The notes beneath the pieces are model-generated. The model saw nothing but the letters and a program-made list of their open reading frames with translations, was not told the origin of the DNA and did not search any database. 64,000 bases of DNA, from assembly GCA_037893225.1 (NCBI GenBank), contig JAZGUH010000725.1, positions 334,764 to 398,763 of the forward strand. The letters run 5' to 3'. The stretch is from Hippasteria phrygiana (lineage: Eukaryota; Echinodermata; Asteroidea; Valvatida; Goniasteridae). Shown in pieces: positions 39,001 to 54,000 of the stretch. Position numbers and translations under genes: made by a program. The stretch's first letter is position 1. Each line of letters starts with the position of its first letter.

Positions 39001-42000
39001 ACAACAATCAAAACAACATTGCCAGCCCTGTCGTCAACAGCAGGTAAGACATGTATCCTAACGGTGTGAATTCTTTTGCTGTCTGGTGATCTAAGTTCAG
39101 TCAAATTGACGATAATCTTGTCTACTTTGATTCTGCCAGAAATCGAGACAACCAGAGTGGTTTCCAGCGTAACTGAAAGCACGACTGGTGCTGTCACGAC
39201 AACCGAAGAAGTGAAAACTACCACCGTTACAACTGCTGCCGGGGAAGAGCTTACCACAGTCACGACATCGGTGCCGCTTGTGTCCACAACTCCAGGCTAC
39301 TGTCTAAAACCAATGGACGAAGAGGCAGGACTTGAAGTAAAGCAAGCTGCTGATGGCAAGTCCACCCTTGACGAGACTACCGGTACATGGAAGGTACCAG
39401 CGCCAATAACAGAGGACAGAGCAAAGACACCAAAGCTGGTGACCGAGTTTTCCAAAGTGTCGGTTGTCAGGGGAATTAGACTGACCAACGTGGTAGACGG
39501 TCTTGGCATTGTGCCTTCTGAGACCATTGTGATTACTCTGGCAGTGTCCTACAGGAGTCCAGGAGAGGAGGAGTTCCTTGAAGTTCCAGAGGAGAAGACA
39601 GGTCAAGCGGTAAGTGGTTGAATCTTTTGCAAGAAATATCGGTGTTGTTGTAGATTGGTGATTGGGGCTAAAACTTGGCCGTTGGAGTGGGTGGCGTAAC
39701 CCAGTTGTATTTTCTGTCATTTTGCAGCTTGTGACTTTGACTCTGGAGCCCGAAATGGCCGAGACTTATCTCTTGCCCGAACTGTCCGCTCTGGATGGTG
39801 TGACTGGTATTCGTCTGGAGGTAGTCGGAATCAGCGGGGCCAATTCCACAAACCTAGATGTAGACATTCTGGGCTGTGTGAAGGGTGAGTAAGATTTGAA
39901 TTTGATTCGGCTAGACTAGAAGCCTGAGCCGATGGGATACTTTTGAGAAAAACAAAATAGTGTGGTGTGAGATCTTGAGCACTGACGGGTATTTATTTTG
40001 GTGTCCTATTTGTTTGATTTTTGTGATAGAATTGTCTACTGGAGCTCCTGCAAGAGACCAACCGCAAACTGTCCCGACCAAAGTCAAAGTAACCACGACA
40101 AATGTTGTGACAACTCCCCTCGGTACAACAACAGAAGAAACAACAACAATCAAAACAACATTGCCAGCCCTGTCGTCAACAGCAGGTAAGACAGGTATCC
40201 TATCGGGGTGAATTCTTTTGCTGTCTGGTGATCTAAGTTCAGCCAAATTGACGATAATCTTGTCTACTTTGATTCTGCCAGAAATCGAGACAACCAGAGT
40301 GGTTTCCAGCGTAACCGAAAGCACGACTGGTGCTGTCACGACAACCGAAGAAGTGAAAACTACCACCGTTACAACTGCTGCCGGGGAAGAGCTTACCACA
40401 GTCACGACATCGGTGCCGCTTGTGTCCACAACTCCAGGCTACTGTCTAAAACCAATGGACGAAGAGGCAGGACTTGAAGTAAAGCAAGCTGCTGATGGCA
40501 AGTCCACCCTTGACGAGACTACCGGTACATGGAAGGTACCAGCGCCAATAACAGAGGACAGAGCAAAGACACCAAAGCTGGTGACCGAGTTTTCCAAAGT
40601 GTCGGTTGTCAGGGGAATTAGACTGACCAACGTGGTAGACGGTCTTGGCATTGTGCCTTCTGAGACCATTGTGATTACTCTGGCAGTGTCCTACAGGAGT
40701 CCAGGAGAGGAGGAGTTCCTTGAAGTTCCAGAGGAGAAGACAGGTCAAGCGGTAAGTGGTTGAATCTTTTGCAAGAAATATCGGTGTTGTTGTAGATTGG
40801 TGATTGGGGCTAAAACTTGGCCGTTGGAGTGGGTGACGTAACCCAGTTGTATTTTCTGTCATTTTGCAGCTTGTGACTTTGACTCTGGAGCCCGAAATGG
40901 CCGAGACTTATCTCTTGCCCGAACTGTCCGCTCTGGATGGTGTGACTGGTATTCGTCTGGAGGTAGTCGGAATCAGCGGGGCCAATTCCACAAACCTAGA
41001 TGTAGACATTCTGGGCTGTGTGAAGGGTGAGTTAAGATTTGAATTTGATTTGGCTAGACTAGAAGCCCGAGCCGATGAGATACTTTTGAGAAAAAACATA
41101 GTGTGGTGTGAGATCTTAAGCACTGACGGGTTTTTGTTTTGGTGTCTTATTTTGTTTGATTTTTGTGATAGAATTGTCTACTGGAGCTCCTGCAAGAGAC
41201 CAACCGCAAACTGTCCCGACCAAAGTCAAAGTAACCACGACAAATGTTGTGACAACTCCCCTCGGGACAACAACAGAAGAAACAACAACAATCAAAACAA
41301 CATTGCCAGCCCTGTCGTCAACAGCAGGTAAGACATGTATCCTAACGGTGTGAATTCTTTTGCTGTCTGGTGATCTAAGTTCAGTCAAATTGACGATAAT
41401 CTTGTCTACTTTGATTCTGCCAGAAATCGAGACAACCAGAGTGGTTTCCAGCGTAACCGAAAGCACGACTGGTGCTGTCACGACAACCGGAGAAGTGAAA
41501 ACTACCACCGTTACAACTGCTGCCGGGGAAGAGCTTACCACAGTCACGACATCGGTGCCGCTTGTGTCCACAACTCCAGGCTACTGTCTAAAACCAATGG
41601 ACGAAGAGGCAGGACTTGAAGTAGAGCAATCTGCTGATGGCAAGTCCACCCTTGACAAGACTACCGGTACATGGAAGGTACCAGCGCCAATAACAGAGGA
41701 CAGAGCAAAGACACCAAAGCTGGTGACCGAGTTTTCCAAAGTGTCGGTTGTCAGGGGGATTAGACTGACCAACGCTGCCGACGGTCTTGGTATTGTGCCT
41801 TCTGAGACCATTGTGATTACTCTGGCAGTGTCCTACAGAAGTCCAGGAGAGGAGGAGTTCCTTGAAGTTCCAGAGGAGAAGACAGGTCAAGCGGTAAGTG
41901 GTTGAATCTTTTGCAAGAAATATCGGTGTTGTTGTAGATTGGTGATTGGGGCTAAAACTTGGCCGTTGGAGTGGGTGGCGTAACCCAGTTGTATTTTCTG

Positions 42001-45000
42001 TCATTTTGCAGCTTGTGACTTTGACTCTGGAGCCCGAAATGGCCGAGACTTATCTCTTGCCCGAACTGTCCGCTCTGGATGGTGTGACTGGTATTCGTCT
42101 GGAGGTAGTCGGAATCAGCGGGGCCAATTCCACAAACCTAGATGTAGACATTCTGGGCTGTGTGAAGGGTGAGTTAAGATTTGAATTTGATTTGGCTAGA
42201 CTAGAAGCCCGAGCCGATGAGATACTTTTGAGAAAAAACATAGTGTGGTGTGAGATCTTGAGCACTGACGGGTTTTTGTTTTGGTGTCTTATTTTGTTTG
42301 ATTTTTGTGATAGAATTGTCTACTGGAGCTCCTGCAAGAGACCAACCACAAACTGTCCCGACCAAAGTCAAAGTAACCACGACAAATGTTGTGACAACTC
42401 CCCTCGGGACAACAACAGAAGAAACAACAACAATCAAAACAACATTGCCAGCCCTGTCGTCAACAGCAGGTAAGACATGTATCCTAACGGTGTGAATTCT
42501 TTTGCTGTCTGGTGATCTAAGTTCAGTCAAATTGACGATAATCTTGTCTACTTTGATTCTGCCAGAAATCGAGACAACCAGAGTGGTTTCCAGCGTAACT
42601 GAAAGCACGACTGGTGCTGTCACGACAACCGAAGAAGTGAAAACTACCACCGTTACAACTGCTGCCGGGGAAGAGCTTACCACAGTCACGACATCGGTGC
42701 CACTTGTGTCCACAACTCCAGGCTACTGTCTAAAACCAATGGACGAAGAGGCAGGACTTGAAGTAGAGCAATCTGCTGATGGCAAGTCCACCCTTGACAA
42801 GACTACCGGTACATGGAAGGTACCAGCGCCAATAACAGAGGACAGAGCAAAGACACCAAAGCTGGTGACCGAGTTTTCCAAAGTGTCGGTTGTCAGGGGG
42901 ATTAGACTGACCAACGCTGCCGACGGTCTTGGTATTGTGCCTTCTGAGACCATTGTGATTACTCTGGCAGTGTCCTACAGAAGTCCAGGAGAGGAGGAGT
43001 TCCTTGAAGTTCCAGAGGAGAAGACAGGTCAAGCGGTAAGTGGTTGAATCTTTTGCAAGAAATATCGGTGTTGTTGTAGATTGGTGAGTGGGGCTAAAAC
43101 TTGGCCGTTGGAGTGGGTGGCGTAACCCAGTTGTATTTTCTGTCATTTTGCAGCTTGTGACTTTGACTCTGGAGCCCGAAATGGCCGAGACTTATCTCTT
43201 GCCCGAACTGTCCGCTCTGGATGGTGTGACTGGTATTCGTCTGGAGGTAGTCGGAATCAGCGGGGCCAATTCCACAAACCTAGATGTAGACATTCTGGGC
43301 TGTGTGAAGGGTGAGTTAAGATTTGAATTTGATTTGGCTAGACTAGAAGCCCGAGCCGATGAGATACTTTTGAGAAAAAACATAGTGTGGTGTGAGATCT
43401 TGAGCACTGACGGGTTTTTGTTTTGGTGTCTTATTTTGTTTGATTTTTGTGATAGAATTGTCTACTGGAGCTCCTGCAAGAGACCAACCGCAAACTGTCC
43501 CGACCAAAGTCAAAGTAACCACGACAAATGTTGTGACAACTCCCCTTGGGACAACAACAGAAGAAACAACAACAATCAAAACAACATTGCCAGCCCTGTC
43601 GTCAACAGCAGGTAAGACAGGTATCCTATCGGGGTGAATTCTTTTGCTGTCTGGTGATCTAAGTTCAGCCAAATTGACGATAATCTTGTCTACTTTGATT
43701 CTGCCAGAAATCGAGACAACCAGAGTGGTTTCCAGCGTAACCGAAAGCACGACTGGTGCTGTCACGACAACCGAAGAAGTGAAAACTACCACCGTTACAA
43801 CTGCTGCCGGGGAAGAGCTGACCACAGTCACGACATCGGTGCCGCTTGTGTCCACAACTCCAGGCTACTGTCTAAAACCAATGGACGAAGAGGCAGGACT
43901 TGAAGTAAAGCAAGCTGCTGATGGCAAGTCCACCCTTGACAAGACTACTGGTACATGGAAGGTACCAGCGCCAATAACAGAGGACAGAGCAAAGACACCA
44001 AAGCTGGTGACCGAGTTTTCCAAAGTGTCGGTTGTCAGGGAGATTAGACTGACCAACGTGGTAGACGGTCTTGGCATTGTGCCTTCTGAGACCATTGTGA
44101 TTACTCTGGCAGTGTCCTACAGGAGTCCAGGAGAGGAGGAGTTCCTTGAAGTTCCAGAGGAGAAGACAGGTCAAGCGGTAAGTGGTTGAATCTTTTGCAA
44201 GAAATATCGGTGTTGTTGTAGATTGGTGATTGGGGCTAAAACTTGGCCGTTGGAGTGGGTGGCGTAACCCAGTTGTATTTTCTGTCATTTTGCAGCTTGT
44301 GACTTTGACTCTGGAGCCCGAAATGGCCGAGACTTATCTCTTGCCCGAACTGTCCGCTCTGGATGGTGTGACTGGTATTCGTCTGGAGGTAGTCGGAATC
44401 AGCGGGGCCAATTCCACAAACCTAGATGTAGACATTCTGGGCTGTGTGAAGGGTGAGTTAAGATTTGAATTTGATTTGGCTAGACTAGAAGCCCGAGCCG
44501 ATGAGATACTTTTGAGAAAAAACATAGTGTGGTGTGAGATCTTAAGCACTGACGGGTTTTTGTTTTGGTGTCTTATTTTGTTTGATTTTTGTGATAGAAT
44601 TGTCTACTGGAGCTCCTGCAAGAGACCAACCGCAAACTGTCCCGACCAAAGTCAAAGTAACCACGACAAATGTTGTGACAACTCCCCTCGGGACAACAAC
44701 AGAAGAAACAACAACAATCAAAACAACATTGCCAGCCCTGTCGTCAACAGCAGGTAAGACATGTATCCTAACGGTGTGAATTCTTTTGCTGTCTGGTGAT
44801 CTAAGTTCAGTCAAATTGACGATAATCTTGTCTACTTTGATTCTGCCAGAAATCGAGACAACCAGAGTGGTTTCCAGCGTAACCGAAAGCACGACTGGTG
44901 CTGTCACGACAACCGGAGAAGTGAAAACTACCACCGTTACAACTGCTGCCGGGGAAGAGCTTACCACAGTCACGACATCGGTGCCGCTTGTGTCCACAAC

Positions 45001-48000
45001 TCCAGGCTACTGTCTAAAACCAATGGACGAAGAGGCAGGACTTGAAGTAGAGCAATCTGCTGATGGCAAGTCCACCCTTGACAAGACTACCGGTACATGG
45101 AAGGTACCAGCGCCAATAACAGAGGACAGAGCAAAGACACCAAAGCTGGTGACCGAGTTTTCCAAAGTGTCGGTTGTCAGGGGGATTAGACTGACCAACG
45201 CTGCCGACGGTCTTGGTATTGTGCCTTCTGAGACCATTGTGATTACTCTGGCAGTGTCCTACAGAAGTCCAGGAGAGGAGGAGTTCCTTGAAGTTCCAGA
45301 GGAGAAGACAGGTCAAGCGGTAAGTGGTTGAATCTTTTGCAAGAAATATCGGTGTTGTTGTAGATTGGTGATTGGGGCTAAAACTTGGCCGTTGGAGTGG
45401 GTGGCGTAACCCAGTTGTATTTTCTGTCATTTTGCAGCTTGTGACTTTGACTCTGGAGCCCGAAATGGCCGAGACTTATCTCTTGCCCGAACTGTCCGCT
45501 CTGGATGGTGTGACTGGTATTCGTCTGGAGGTAGTCGGAATCAGCGGGGCCAATTCCACAAACCTAGATGTAGACATTCTGGGCTGTGTGAAGGGTGAGT
45601 TAAGATTTGAATTTGATTTGGCTAGACTAGAAGCCCGAGCCGATGAGATACTTTTGAGAAAAAACATAGTGTGGTGTGAGATCTTGAGCACTGACGGGTT
45701 TTTGTTTTGGTGTCTTATTTTGTTTGATTTTTGTGATAGAATTGTCTACTGGAGCTCCTGCAAGAGACCAACCACAAACTGTCCCGACCAAAGTCAAAGT
45801 AACCACGACAAATGTTGTGACAACTCCCCTCGGGACAACAACAGAAGAAACAACAACAATCAAAACAACATTGCCAGCCCTGTCGTCAACAGCAGGTAAG
45901 ACATGTATCCTAACGGTGTGAATTCTTTTGCTGTCTGGTGATCTAAGTTCAGTCAAATTGACGATAATCTTGTCTACTTTGATTCTGCCAGAAATCGAGA
46001 CAACCAGAGTGGTTTCCAGCGTAACTGAAAGCACGACTGGTGCTGTCACGACAACCGAAGAAGTGAAAACTACCACCGTTACAACTGCTGCCGGGGAAGA
46101 GCTTACCACAGTCACAACATCGGTGCCACTTGTGTCCACAACTCCAGGCTACTGTCTAAAACCAATGGACGAAGAGGCAGGACTTGAAGTAAAGCAAGCT
46201 GCTGATGGCAAGTCCACCCTTGACGAGACTACCGGTACATGGAAGGTACCAGCGCCAATAACAGAGGACAGAGCAAAGACACCAAAGCTGGTGACCGAGT
46301 TTTCCAAAGTGTCGGTTGTCAGGGGAATTAGACTGACCAACGTGGTAGACGGTCTTGGCATTGTGCCTTCTGAGACCATTGTGATTACTCTGGCAGTGTC
46401 CTACAGGAGTCCAGGAGAGGAGGAGTTCCTTGAAGTTCCAGAGGAGAAGACAGGTCAAGCGGTAAGTGGTTGAATCTTTTGCAAGAAATATCGGTGTTGT
46501 TGTAGATTGGTGATTGGGGCTAAAACTTGGCCGTTGGAGTGGGTGGCGTAACCCAGTTGTATTTTCTGTCATTTTGCAGCTTGTGACTTTGACTCTGGAG
46601 CCCGAAATGGCCGAGACTTATCTCTTGCCCGAACTGTCCGCTCTGGATGGTGTGACTGGTATTCGTCTGGAGGTAGTCGGAATCAGCGGGGCCAATTCCA
46701 CAAACCTAGATGTAGACATTCTGGGCTGTGTGAAGGGTGAGTTAAGATTTGAATTTGATTTGGCTAGACTAGAAGCCCGAGCCGATGAGATACTTTTGAG
46801 AAAAAACATAGTGTGGTGTGAGATCTTAAGCACTGACGGGTTTTTGTTTTGGTGTCTTATTTTGTTTGATTTTTGTTATAGAATTGTCTACTGGAGCTCC
46901 TGCAAGAGACCAACCGCAAACTGTCCCGACCAAAGTCAAAGTAACCACGACAAATGTTGTGACAACTCCCCTCGGGACAACAACAGAAGAAACAACAACA
47001 ATCAAAACAACATTGCCAGCCCTGTCGTCAACAGCAGGTAAGACATGTATCCTAACGGTGTGAATTCTTTTGCTGTCTGGTGATCTAAGTTCAGTCAAAT
47101 TGACGATAATCTTGTCTACTTTGATTCTGCCAGAAATCGAGACAACCAGAGTGGTTTCCAGCGTAACCGAAAGCACGACTGGTGCTGTCACGACAACCGG
47201 AGAAGTGAAAACTACCACCGTTACAACTGCTGCCGGGGAAGAGCTTACCACAGTCACGACATCGGTGCCGCTTGTGTCCACAACTCCAGGCTACTGTCTA
47301 AAACCAATGGACGAAGAGGCAGGACTTGAAGTAGAGCAATCTGCTGATGGCAAGTCCACCCTTGACAAGACTACCGGTACATGGAAGGTACCAGCGCCAA
47401 TAACAGAGGACAGAGCAAAGACACCAAAGCTGGTGACCGAGTTTTCCAAAGTGTCGGTTGTCAGGGGGATTAGACTGACCAACGCTGCCGACGGTCTTGG
47501 TATTGTGCCTTCTGAGACCATTGTGATTACTCTGGCAGTGTCCTACAGAAGTCCAGGAGAGGAGGAGTTCCTTGAAGTTCCAGAGGAGAAGACAGGTCAA
47601 GCGGTAAGTGGTTGAATCTTTTGCAAGAAATATCGGTGTTGTTGTAGATTGGTGAGTGGGGCTAAAACTTGGCCGTTGGAGTGGGTGGCGTAACCCAGTT
47701 GTATTTTCTGTCATTTTGCAGCTTGTGACTTTGACTCTGGAGCCCGAAATGGCCGAGACTTATCTCTTGCCCGAACTGTCCGCTCTGGATGGTGTGACTG
47801 GTATTCGTCTGGAGGTAGTCGGAATCAGCGGGGCCAATTCCACAAACCTAGATGTAGACATTCTGGGCTGTGTGAAGGGTGAGTTAAGATTTGAATTTGA
47901 TTTGGCTAGACTAGAAGCCCGAGCCGATGAGATACTTTTGAGAAAAAACATAGTGTGGTGTGAGATCTTGAGCACTGACGGGTTTTTGTTTTGGTGTCTT

Positions 48001-51000
48001 ATTTTGTTTGATTTTTGTGATAGAATTGTCTACTGGAGCTCCTGCAAGAGACCAACCGCAAACTGTCCCGACCAAAGTCAAAGTAACCACGACAAATGTT
48101 GTGACAACTCCCCTTGGGACAACAACAGAAGAAACAACAACAATCAAAACAACATTGCCAGCCCTGTCGTCAACAGCAGGTAAGACAGGTATCCTATCGG
48201 GGTGAATTCTTTTGCTGTCTGGTGATCTAAGTTCAGCCAAATTGACGATAATCTTGTCTACTTTGATTCTGCCAGAAATCGAGACAACCAGAGTGGTTTC
48301 CAGCGTAACCGAAAGCACGACTGGTGCTGTCACGACAACCGAAGAAGTGAAAACTACCACCGTTACAACTGCTGCCGGGGAAGAGCTGACCACAGTCACG
48401 ACATCGGTGCCGCTTGTGTCCACAACTCCAGGCTACTGTCTAAAACCAATGGACGAAGAGGCAGGACTTGAAGTAAAGCAAGCTGCTGATGGCAAGTCCA
48501 CCCTTGACAAGACTACTGGTACATGGAAGGTACCAGCGCCAATAACAGAGGACAGAGCAAAGACACCAAAGCTGGTGACCGAGTTTTCCAAAGTGTCGGT
48601 TGTCAGGGAGATTAGACTGACCAACGTGGTAGACGGTCTTGGCATTGTGCCTTCTGAGACCATTGTGATTACTCTGGCAGTGTCCTACAGGAGTCCAGGA
48701 GAGGAGGAGTTCCTTGAAGTTCCAGAGGAGAAGACAGGTCAAGCGGTAAGTGGTTGAATCTTTTGCAAGAAATATCGGTGTTGTTGTAGATTGGTGAGTG
48801 GGGCTAAAACTTGGCCGTTGGAGTGGGTGGCGTAACCCAGTTGTATTTTCTGTCATTTTGCAGCTTGTGACTTTGACTCTGGAGCCCGAAATGGCCAAGA
48901 CTTATCTCTTGCCCGAACTGTCCGCTCTGGATGGTGTGACTGGTATTCGTCTGGAGGTAGTCGGAATCAGCGGGGCCAATTCCACAAACCTAGATGTAGA
49001 CATTCTGGGCTGTGTGAAGGGTGAGTAAGATTTGAATTTGATTCGGCTAGACTAGAAGCCTGAGCCGATGGGATACTTTTGAGAAAAACAAAATAGTGTG
49101 GTGTGAGATCTTGAGCACTGACGGGTTTTTGTTTTGGTGTCCTATTTGTTTGATTTTTGTGATAGAATTGTCTACTGGAGCTCCTGCAAGAGACCAACCG
49201 CAAACTGTCCCGACCAAAGTCAAAGTAACCACGACAAATGTTGTGACAACTCCCCTCGGTACAACAACAGAAGAAACAACAACAATCAAAACAACATTGC
49301 CAGCACTGTCGTCAACAGCAGGTAAGATAGGTATCCTATCGGGGTGAATTCTTTTGCTGTCTGGTGATCTAAGTTCAGCCAAATTGACGATAATCTTGTC
49401 TACTTTGATTCTGCCAGAAATCGAGACAACCAGAGTGGTTTCCAGCGTAACCGAAAGCACGACTGGTGCTGTCACGACAACCGAAGAAGTGAAAACTACC
49501 ACCGTTACAACTGCTGCCGGGGAAGAGCTTACCACAGTCACGACATCGGTGCCGCTTGTGTCCACAACTCCAGGCTACTGTCTAAAACCAATGGACGAAG
49601 AGGCAGGACTTGAAGTAGAGCAATCTGCTGATGGCAAGTCCACCCTTGACAAGACTACCGGTACATGGAAGGTACCAGCGCCAATAACAGAGGACAGAGC
49701 AAAGACACCAAAGCTGGTGACCGAGTTTTCCAAAGTGTCGGTTGTCAAGGGGATTAGACTGACCAACGTGGTAGACGGTCTTGGCATTGTGCCTTCTGAG
49801 ACCATTGTGATTACTCTGGCAGTGTCCTACAGAAGTCCAGGAGAGGGGGAGTTCCTTGAAGTTCCAGAGGAGAAGACAGGTCAAGCGGTAAGTGGTTGAA
49901 TCTTTTGCAAGAAATATCGGTGTTGTTGTAGATTGGTGAGTGGGGCTAAAACTTGGCCGTTGGAGTGGGTGGCGTAACCCAGTTGTATTTTCTGTCATTT
50001 TGCAGCTTGTGACTTTGACTCTGGAGCCCGAAATGGCCGAGACTTATCTCTTGCCCGAACTGTCCGCTCTGGATGGTGTGACTGGTATTCGTCTGGAGGT
50101 AGTCGGAATCAGCGGGGCCAATTCCACAAACCTAGATGTAGACATTCTGGGCTGTGTGAAGGGTGAGTTAAGATTTGAATTTGATTTGGCTAGACTAGAA
50201 GCCCGAGCCGATGAGATACTTTTGAGAAAAAACATAGTGTGGTGTGAGATCTTGAGCACTGACGGGTTTTTGTTTTGGTGTCTTATTTTGTTTGATTTTT
50301 GTGATAGAATTGTCTACTGGAGCTCCTGCAAGAGACCAACCGCAAACTGTCCCGACCAAAGTCAAAGTAACCACGACAAATGTTGTGACAACTCCCCTTG
50401 GGACAACAACAGAAGAAACAACAACAATCAAAACAACATTGCCAGCCCTGTCGTCAACAGCAGGTAAGACAGGTATCCTATCGGGGTGAATTCTTTTGCT
50501 GTCTGGTGATCTAAGTTCAGCCAAATTGACGATAATCTTGTCTACTTTGATTCTGCCAGAAATCGAGACAACCAGAGTGGTTTCCAGCGTAACCGAAAGC
50601 ACGACTGGTGCTGTCACGACAACCGAAGAAGTGAAAACTACCACCGTTACAACTGCTGCCGGGGAAGAGCTGACCACAGTCACGACATCGGTGCCGCTTG
50701 TGTCCACAACTCCAGGCTACTGTCTAAAACCAATGGACGAAGAGGCAGGACTTGAAGTAAAGCAAGCTGCTGATGGCAAGTCCACCCTTGACAAGACTAC
50801 CGGTACATGGAAGGTACCAGCGCCAATAACAGAGGACAGAGCAAAGACACCAAAGCTGGTGACCGAGTTTTCTAAAGTGTCGGTTGTCAGGGGGATTAGA
50901 CTGACCAACGTGGTAGACGGTCTTGGCATTGTGCCTTCTGAGACCATTGTGATTACTCTGGCAGTGTCCTACAGGAGTCCAGGAGAGGAGGAGTTCCTTG

Positions 51001-54000
51001 AAGTTCCAGAGGAGAAGACAGGTCAAGCGGTAAGTGGTTGAATCTTTTGCAAGAAATATTGGTGTTGTTGTAGATTGGTGATTGGGGCTAAAACTTGGCC
51101 GTTGGAGTGGGTGGCGTAACCCAGTTGTATTTTCTTTCATTTTGCAGCTTGTGACTTTGACTCTGGAGCCCGAAATGGCCGAGACTTATCTCTTGCCCGA
51201 ACTGTCTGCTCTGGATGGTGTGACCGGTATTCGTCTGGAGGTAGTCGGAATCAGCGGGGCCAATTCCACAAACCTAGATGTAGACATTCTGGGCTGTGTG
51301 AAGGGTGAGTAAGATTTGAATTTGATTCGGCTAGACTAGAAGCCCGAGCCGATGGGATACTTTTGAGAAAAACAAAATAGTGTGGTGTGAGATCTTGAGC
51401 ACTGACGGGTTTTTGTTTTGGTGTCTTATTTGTTTGATTTTTGTGATAGAATTGTATACTGGAGCTCCTGCAAGAGACCAACCGCAAACTGTCCCGACCA
51501 AAGTCAAAGTAACCACGACAAATGTTGTGACAACTCCCCTCGGGACAACAACAGAAGAAACAACAACAATCAAAACAACATTGCCAGCCCTGTCGTCAAC
51601 AGCAGGTAAGACATGTATCCTAACGGTGTGAATTCTTTTGCTGTCTGGTGATCTAAGTTCAGCCAAATTGACGATAATCTTGTCTACTTTGATTCTGCCA
51701 GAAATCGAGACAACCAGAGTGGTTTCCAGCGTAACCGAAAGCACGACTGGTGCTGTCACGACAACCGAAGAAGTGAAAACTACCACCGTTACAACTGCTG
51801 CCGGGGAAGAGCTTACCACAGTCACGACATCGGTGCCGCTTGTGTCCACAACTCCAGGCTACTGTCTAAAACCAATGGACGAAGAGGCAGGACTTGAAGT
51901 AGAGCAATCTGCTGATGGCAAGTCCACCCTTGACAAGACTACCGGTACATGGAAGGTACCAGCGCCAATAACAGAGGACAGAGCAAAGACACCAAAGCTG
52001 GTGACCGAGTTTTCCAAAGTGTCGGTTGTCAAGGGGATTAGACTGACCAACGTGGTAGACGGTCTTGGCATTGTGCCTTCTGAGACCATTGTGATTACTC
52101 TGGCAGTGTCCTACAGAAGTCCAGGAGAGGGGGAGTTCCTTGAAGTTCCAGAGGAGAAGACAGGTCAAGCGGTAAGTGGTTGAATCTTTTGCAAGAAATA
52201 TCGGTGTTGTTGTAGATTGGTGAGTGGGGCTAAAACTTGGCCGTTGGAGTGGGTGGCGTAACCCAGTTGTATTTTCTGTCATTTTGCAGCTTGTGACTTT
52301 GACTCTGGAGCCCGAAATGGCCGAGACTTATCTCTTGCCCGAACTGTCCGCTCTGGATGGTGTGACTGGTATTCGTCTGGAGGTAGTCGGAATCAGCGGG
52401 GCCAATTCCACAAACCTAGATGTAGACATTCTGGGCTGTGTGAAGGGTGAGTTAAGATTTGAATTTGATTTGGCTAGACTAGAAGCCCGAGCCGATGAGA
52501 TACTTTTGAGAAAAAACATAGTGTGGTGTGAGATCTTGAGCACTGACGGGTTTTTGTTTTGGTGTCTTATTTTGTTTGATTTTTGTGATAGAATTGTCTA
52601 CTGGAGCTCCTGCAAGAGACCAACCGCAAACTGTCCCGACCAAAGTCAAAGTAACCACGACAAATGTTGTGACAACTCCCCTTGGGACAACAACAGAAGA
52701 AACAACAACAATCAAAACAACATTGCCAGCCCTGTCGTCAACAGCAGGTAAGACAGGTATCCTATCGGGGTGAATTCTTTTGCTGTCTGGTGATCTAAGT
52801 TCAGCCAAATTGACGATAATCTTGTCTACTTTGATTCTGCCAGAAATCGAGACAACCAGAGTGGTTTCCAGCGTAACCGAAAGCACGACTGGTGCTGTCA
52901 CGACAACCGAAGAAGTGAAAACTACCACCGTTACAACTGCTGCCGGGGAAGAGCTGACCACAGTCACGACATCGGTGCCGCTTGTGTCCACAACTCCAGG
53001 CTACTGTCTAAAACCAATGGACGAAGAGGCAGGACTTGAAGTAAAGCAAGCTGCTGATGGCAAGTCCACCCTTGACAAGACTACCGGTACATGGAAGGTA
53101 CCAGCGCCAATAACAGAGGACAGAGCAAAGACACCAAAGCTGGTGACCGAGTTTTCTAAAGTGTCGGTTGTCAGGGGGATTAGACTGACCAACGTGGTAG
53201 ACGGTCTTGGCATTGTGCCTTCTGAGACCATTGTGATTACTCTGGCAGTGTCCTACAGGAGTCCAGGAGAGGAGGAGTTCCTTGAAGTTCCAGAGGAGAA
53301 GACAGGTCAAGCGGTAAGTGGTTGAATCTTTTGCAAGAAATATTGGTGTTGTTGTAGATTGGTGATTGGGGCTAAAACTTGGCCGTTGGAGTGGGTGGCG
53401 TAACCCAGTTGTATTTTCTTTCATTTTGCAGCTTGTGACTTTGACTCTGGAGCCCGAAATGGCCGAGACTTATCTCTTGCCCGAACTGTCTGCTCTGGAT
53501 GGTGTGACCGGTATTCGTCTGGAGGTAGTCGGAATCAGCGGGGCCAATTCCACAAACCTAGATGTAGACATTCTGGGCTGTGTGAAGGGTGAGTAAGATT
53601 TGAATTTGATTCGGCTAGACTAGAAGCCCGAGCCGATGGGATACTTTTGAGAAAAACAAAATAGTGTGGTGTGAGATCTTGAGCACTGACGGGTTTTTGT
53701 TTTGGTGTCTTATTTGTTTGATTTTTGTGATAGAATTGTATACTGGAGCTCCTGCAAGAGACCAACCGCAAACTGTCCCGACCAAAGTCAAAGTAACCAC
53801 GACAAATGTTGTGACAACTCCCCTCGGGACAACAACAGAAGAAACAACAACAATCAAAACAACATTGCCAGCCCTGTCGTCAACAGCAGGTAAGACATGT
53901 ATCCTAACGGTGTGAATTCTTTTGCTGTCTGGTGATCTAAGTTCAGCCAAATTGACGATAATCTTGTCTACTTTGATTCTGCCAGAAATCGAGACAACCA

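Larger units (their letters stand above)
49418..53985 (+). repeat. Very recent two-module duplication, modules 44-45 and 46-47
   Basis: The 2284-bp segments 49418-51701 and 51702-53985 look identical by eye, including rare states Lys111, Gly144 and Tyr212. Either the duplication is very young or it is an assembly duplication. Confidence 0.78.
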
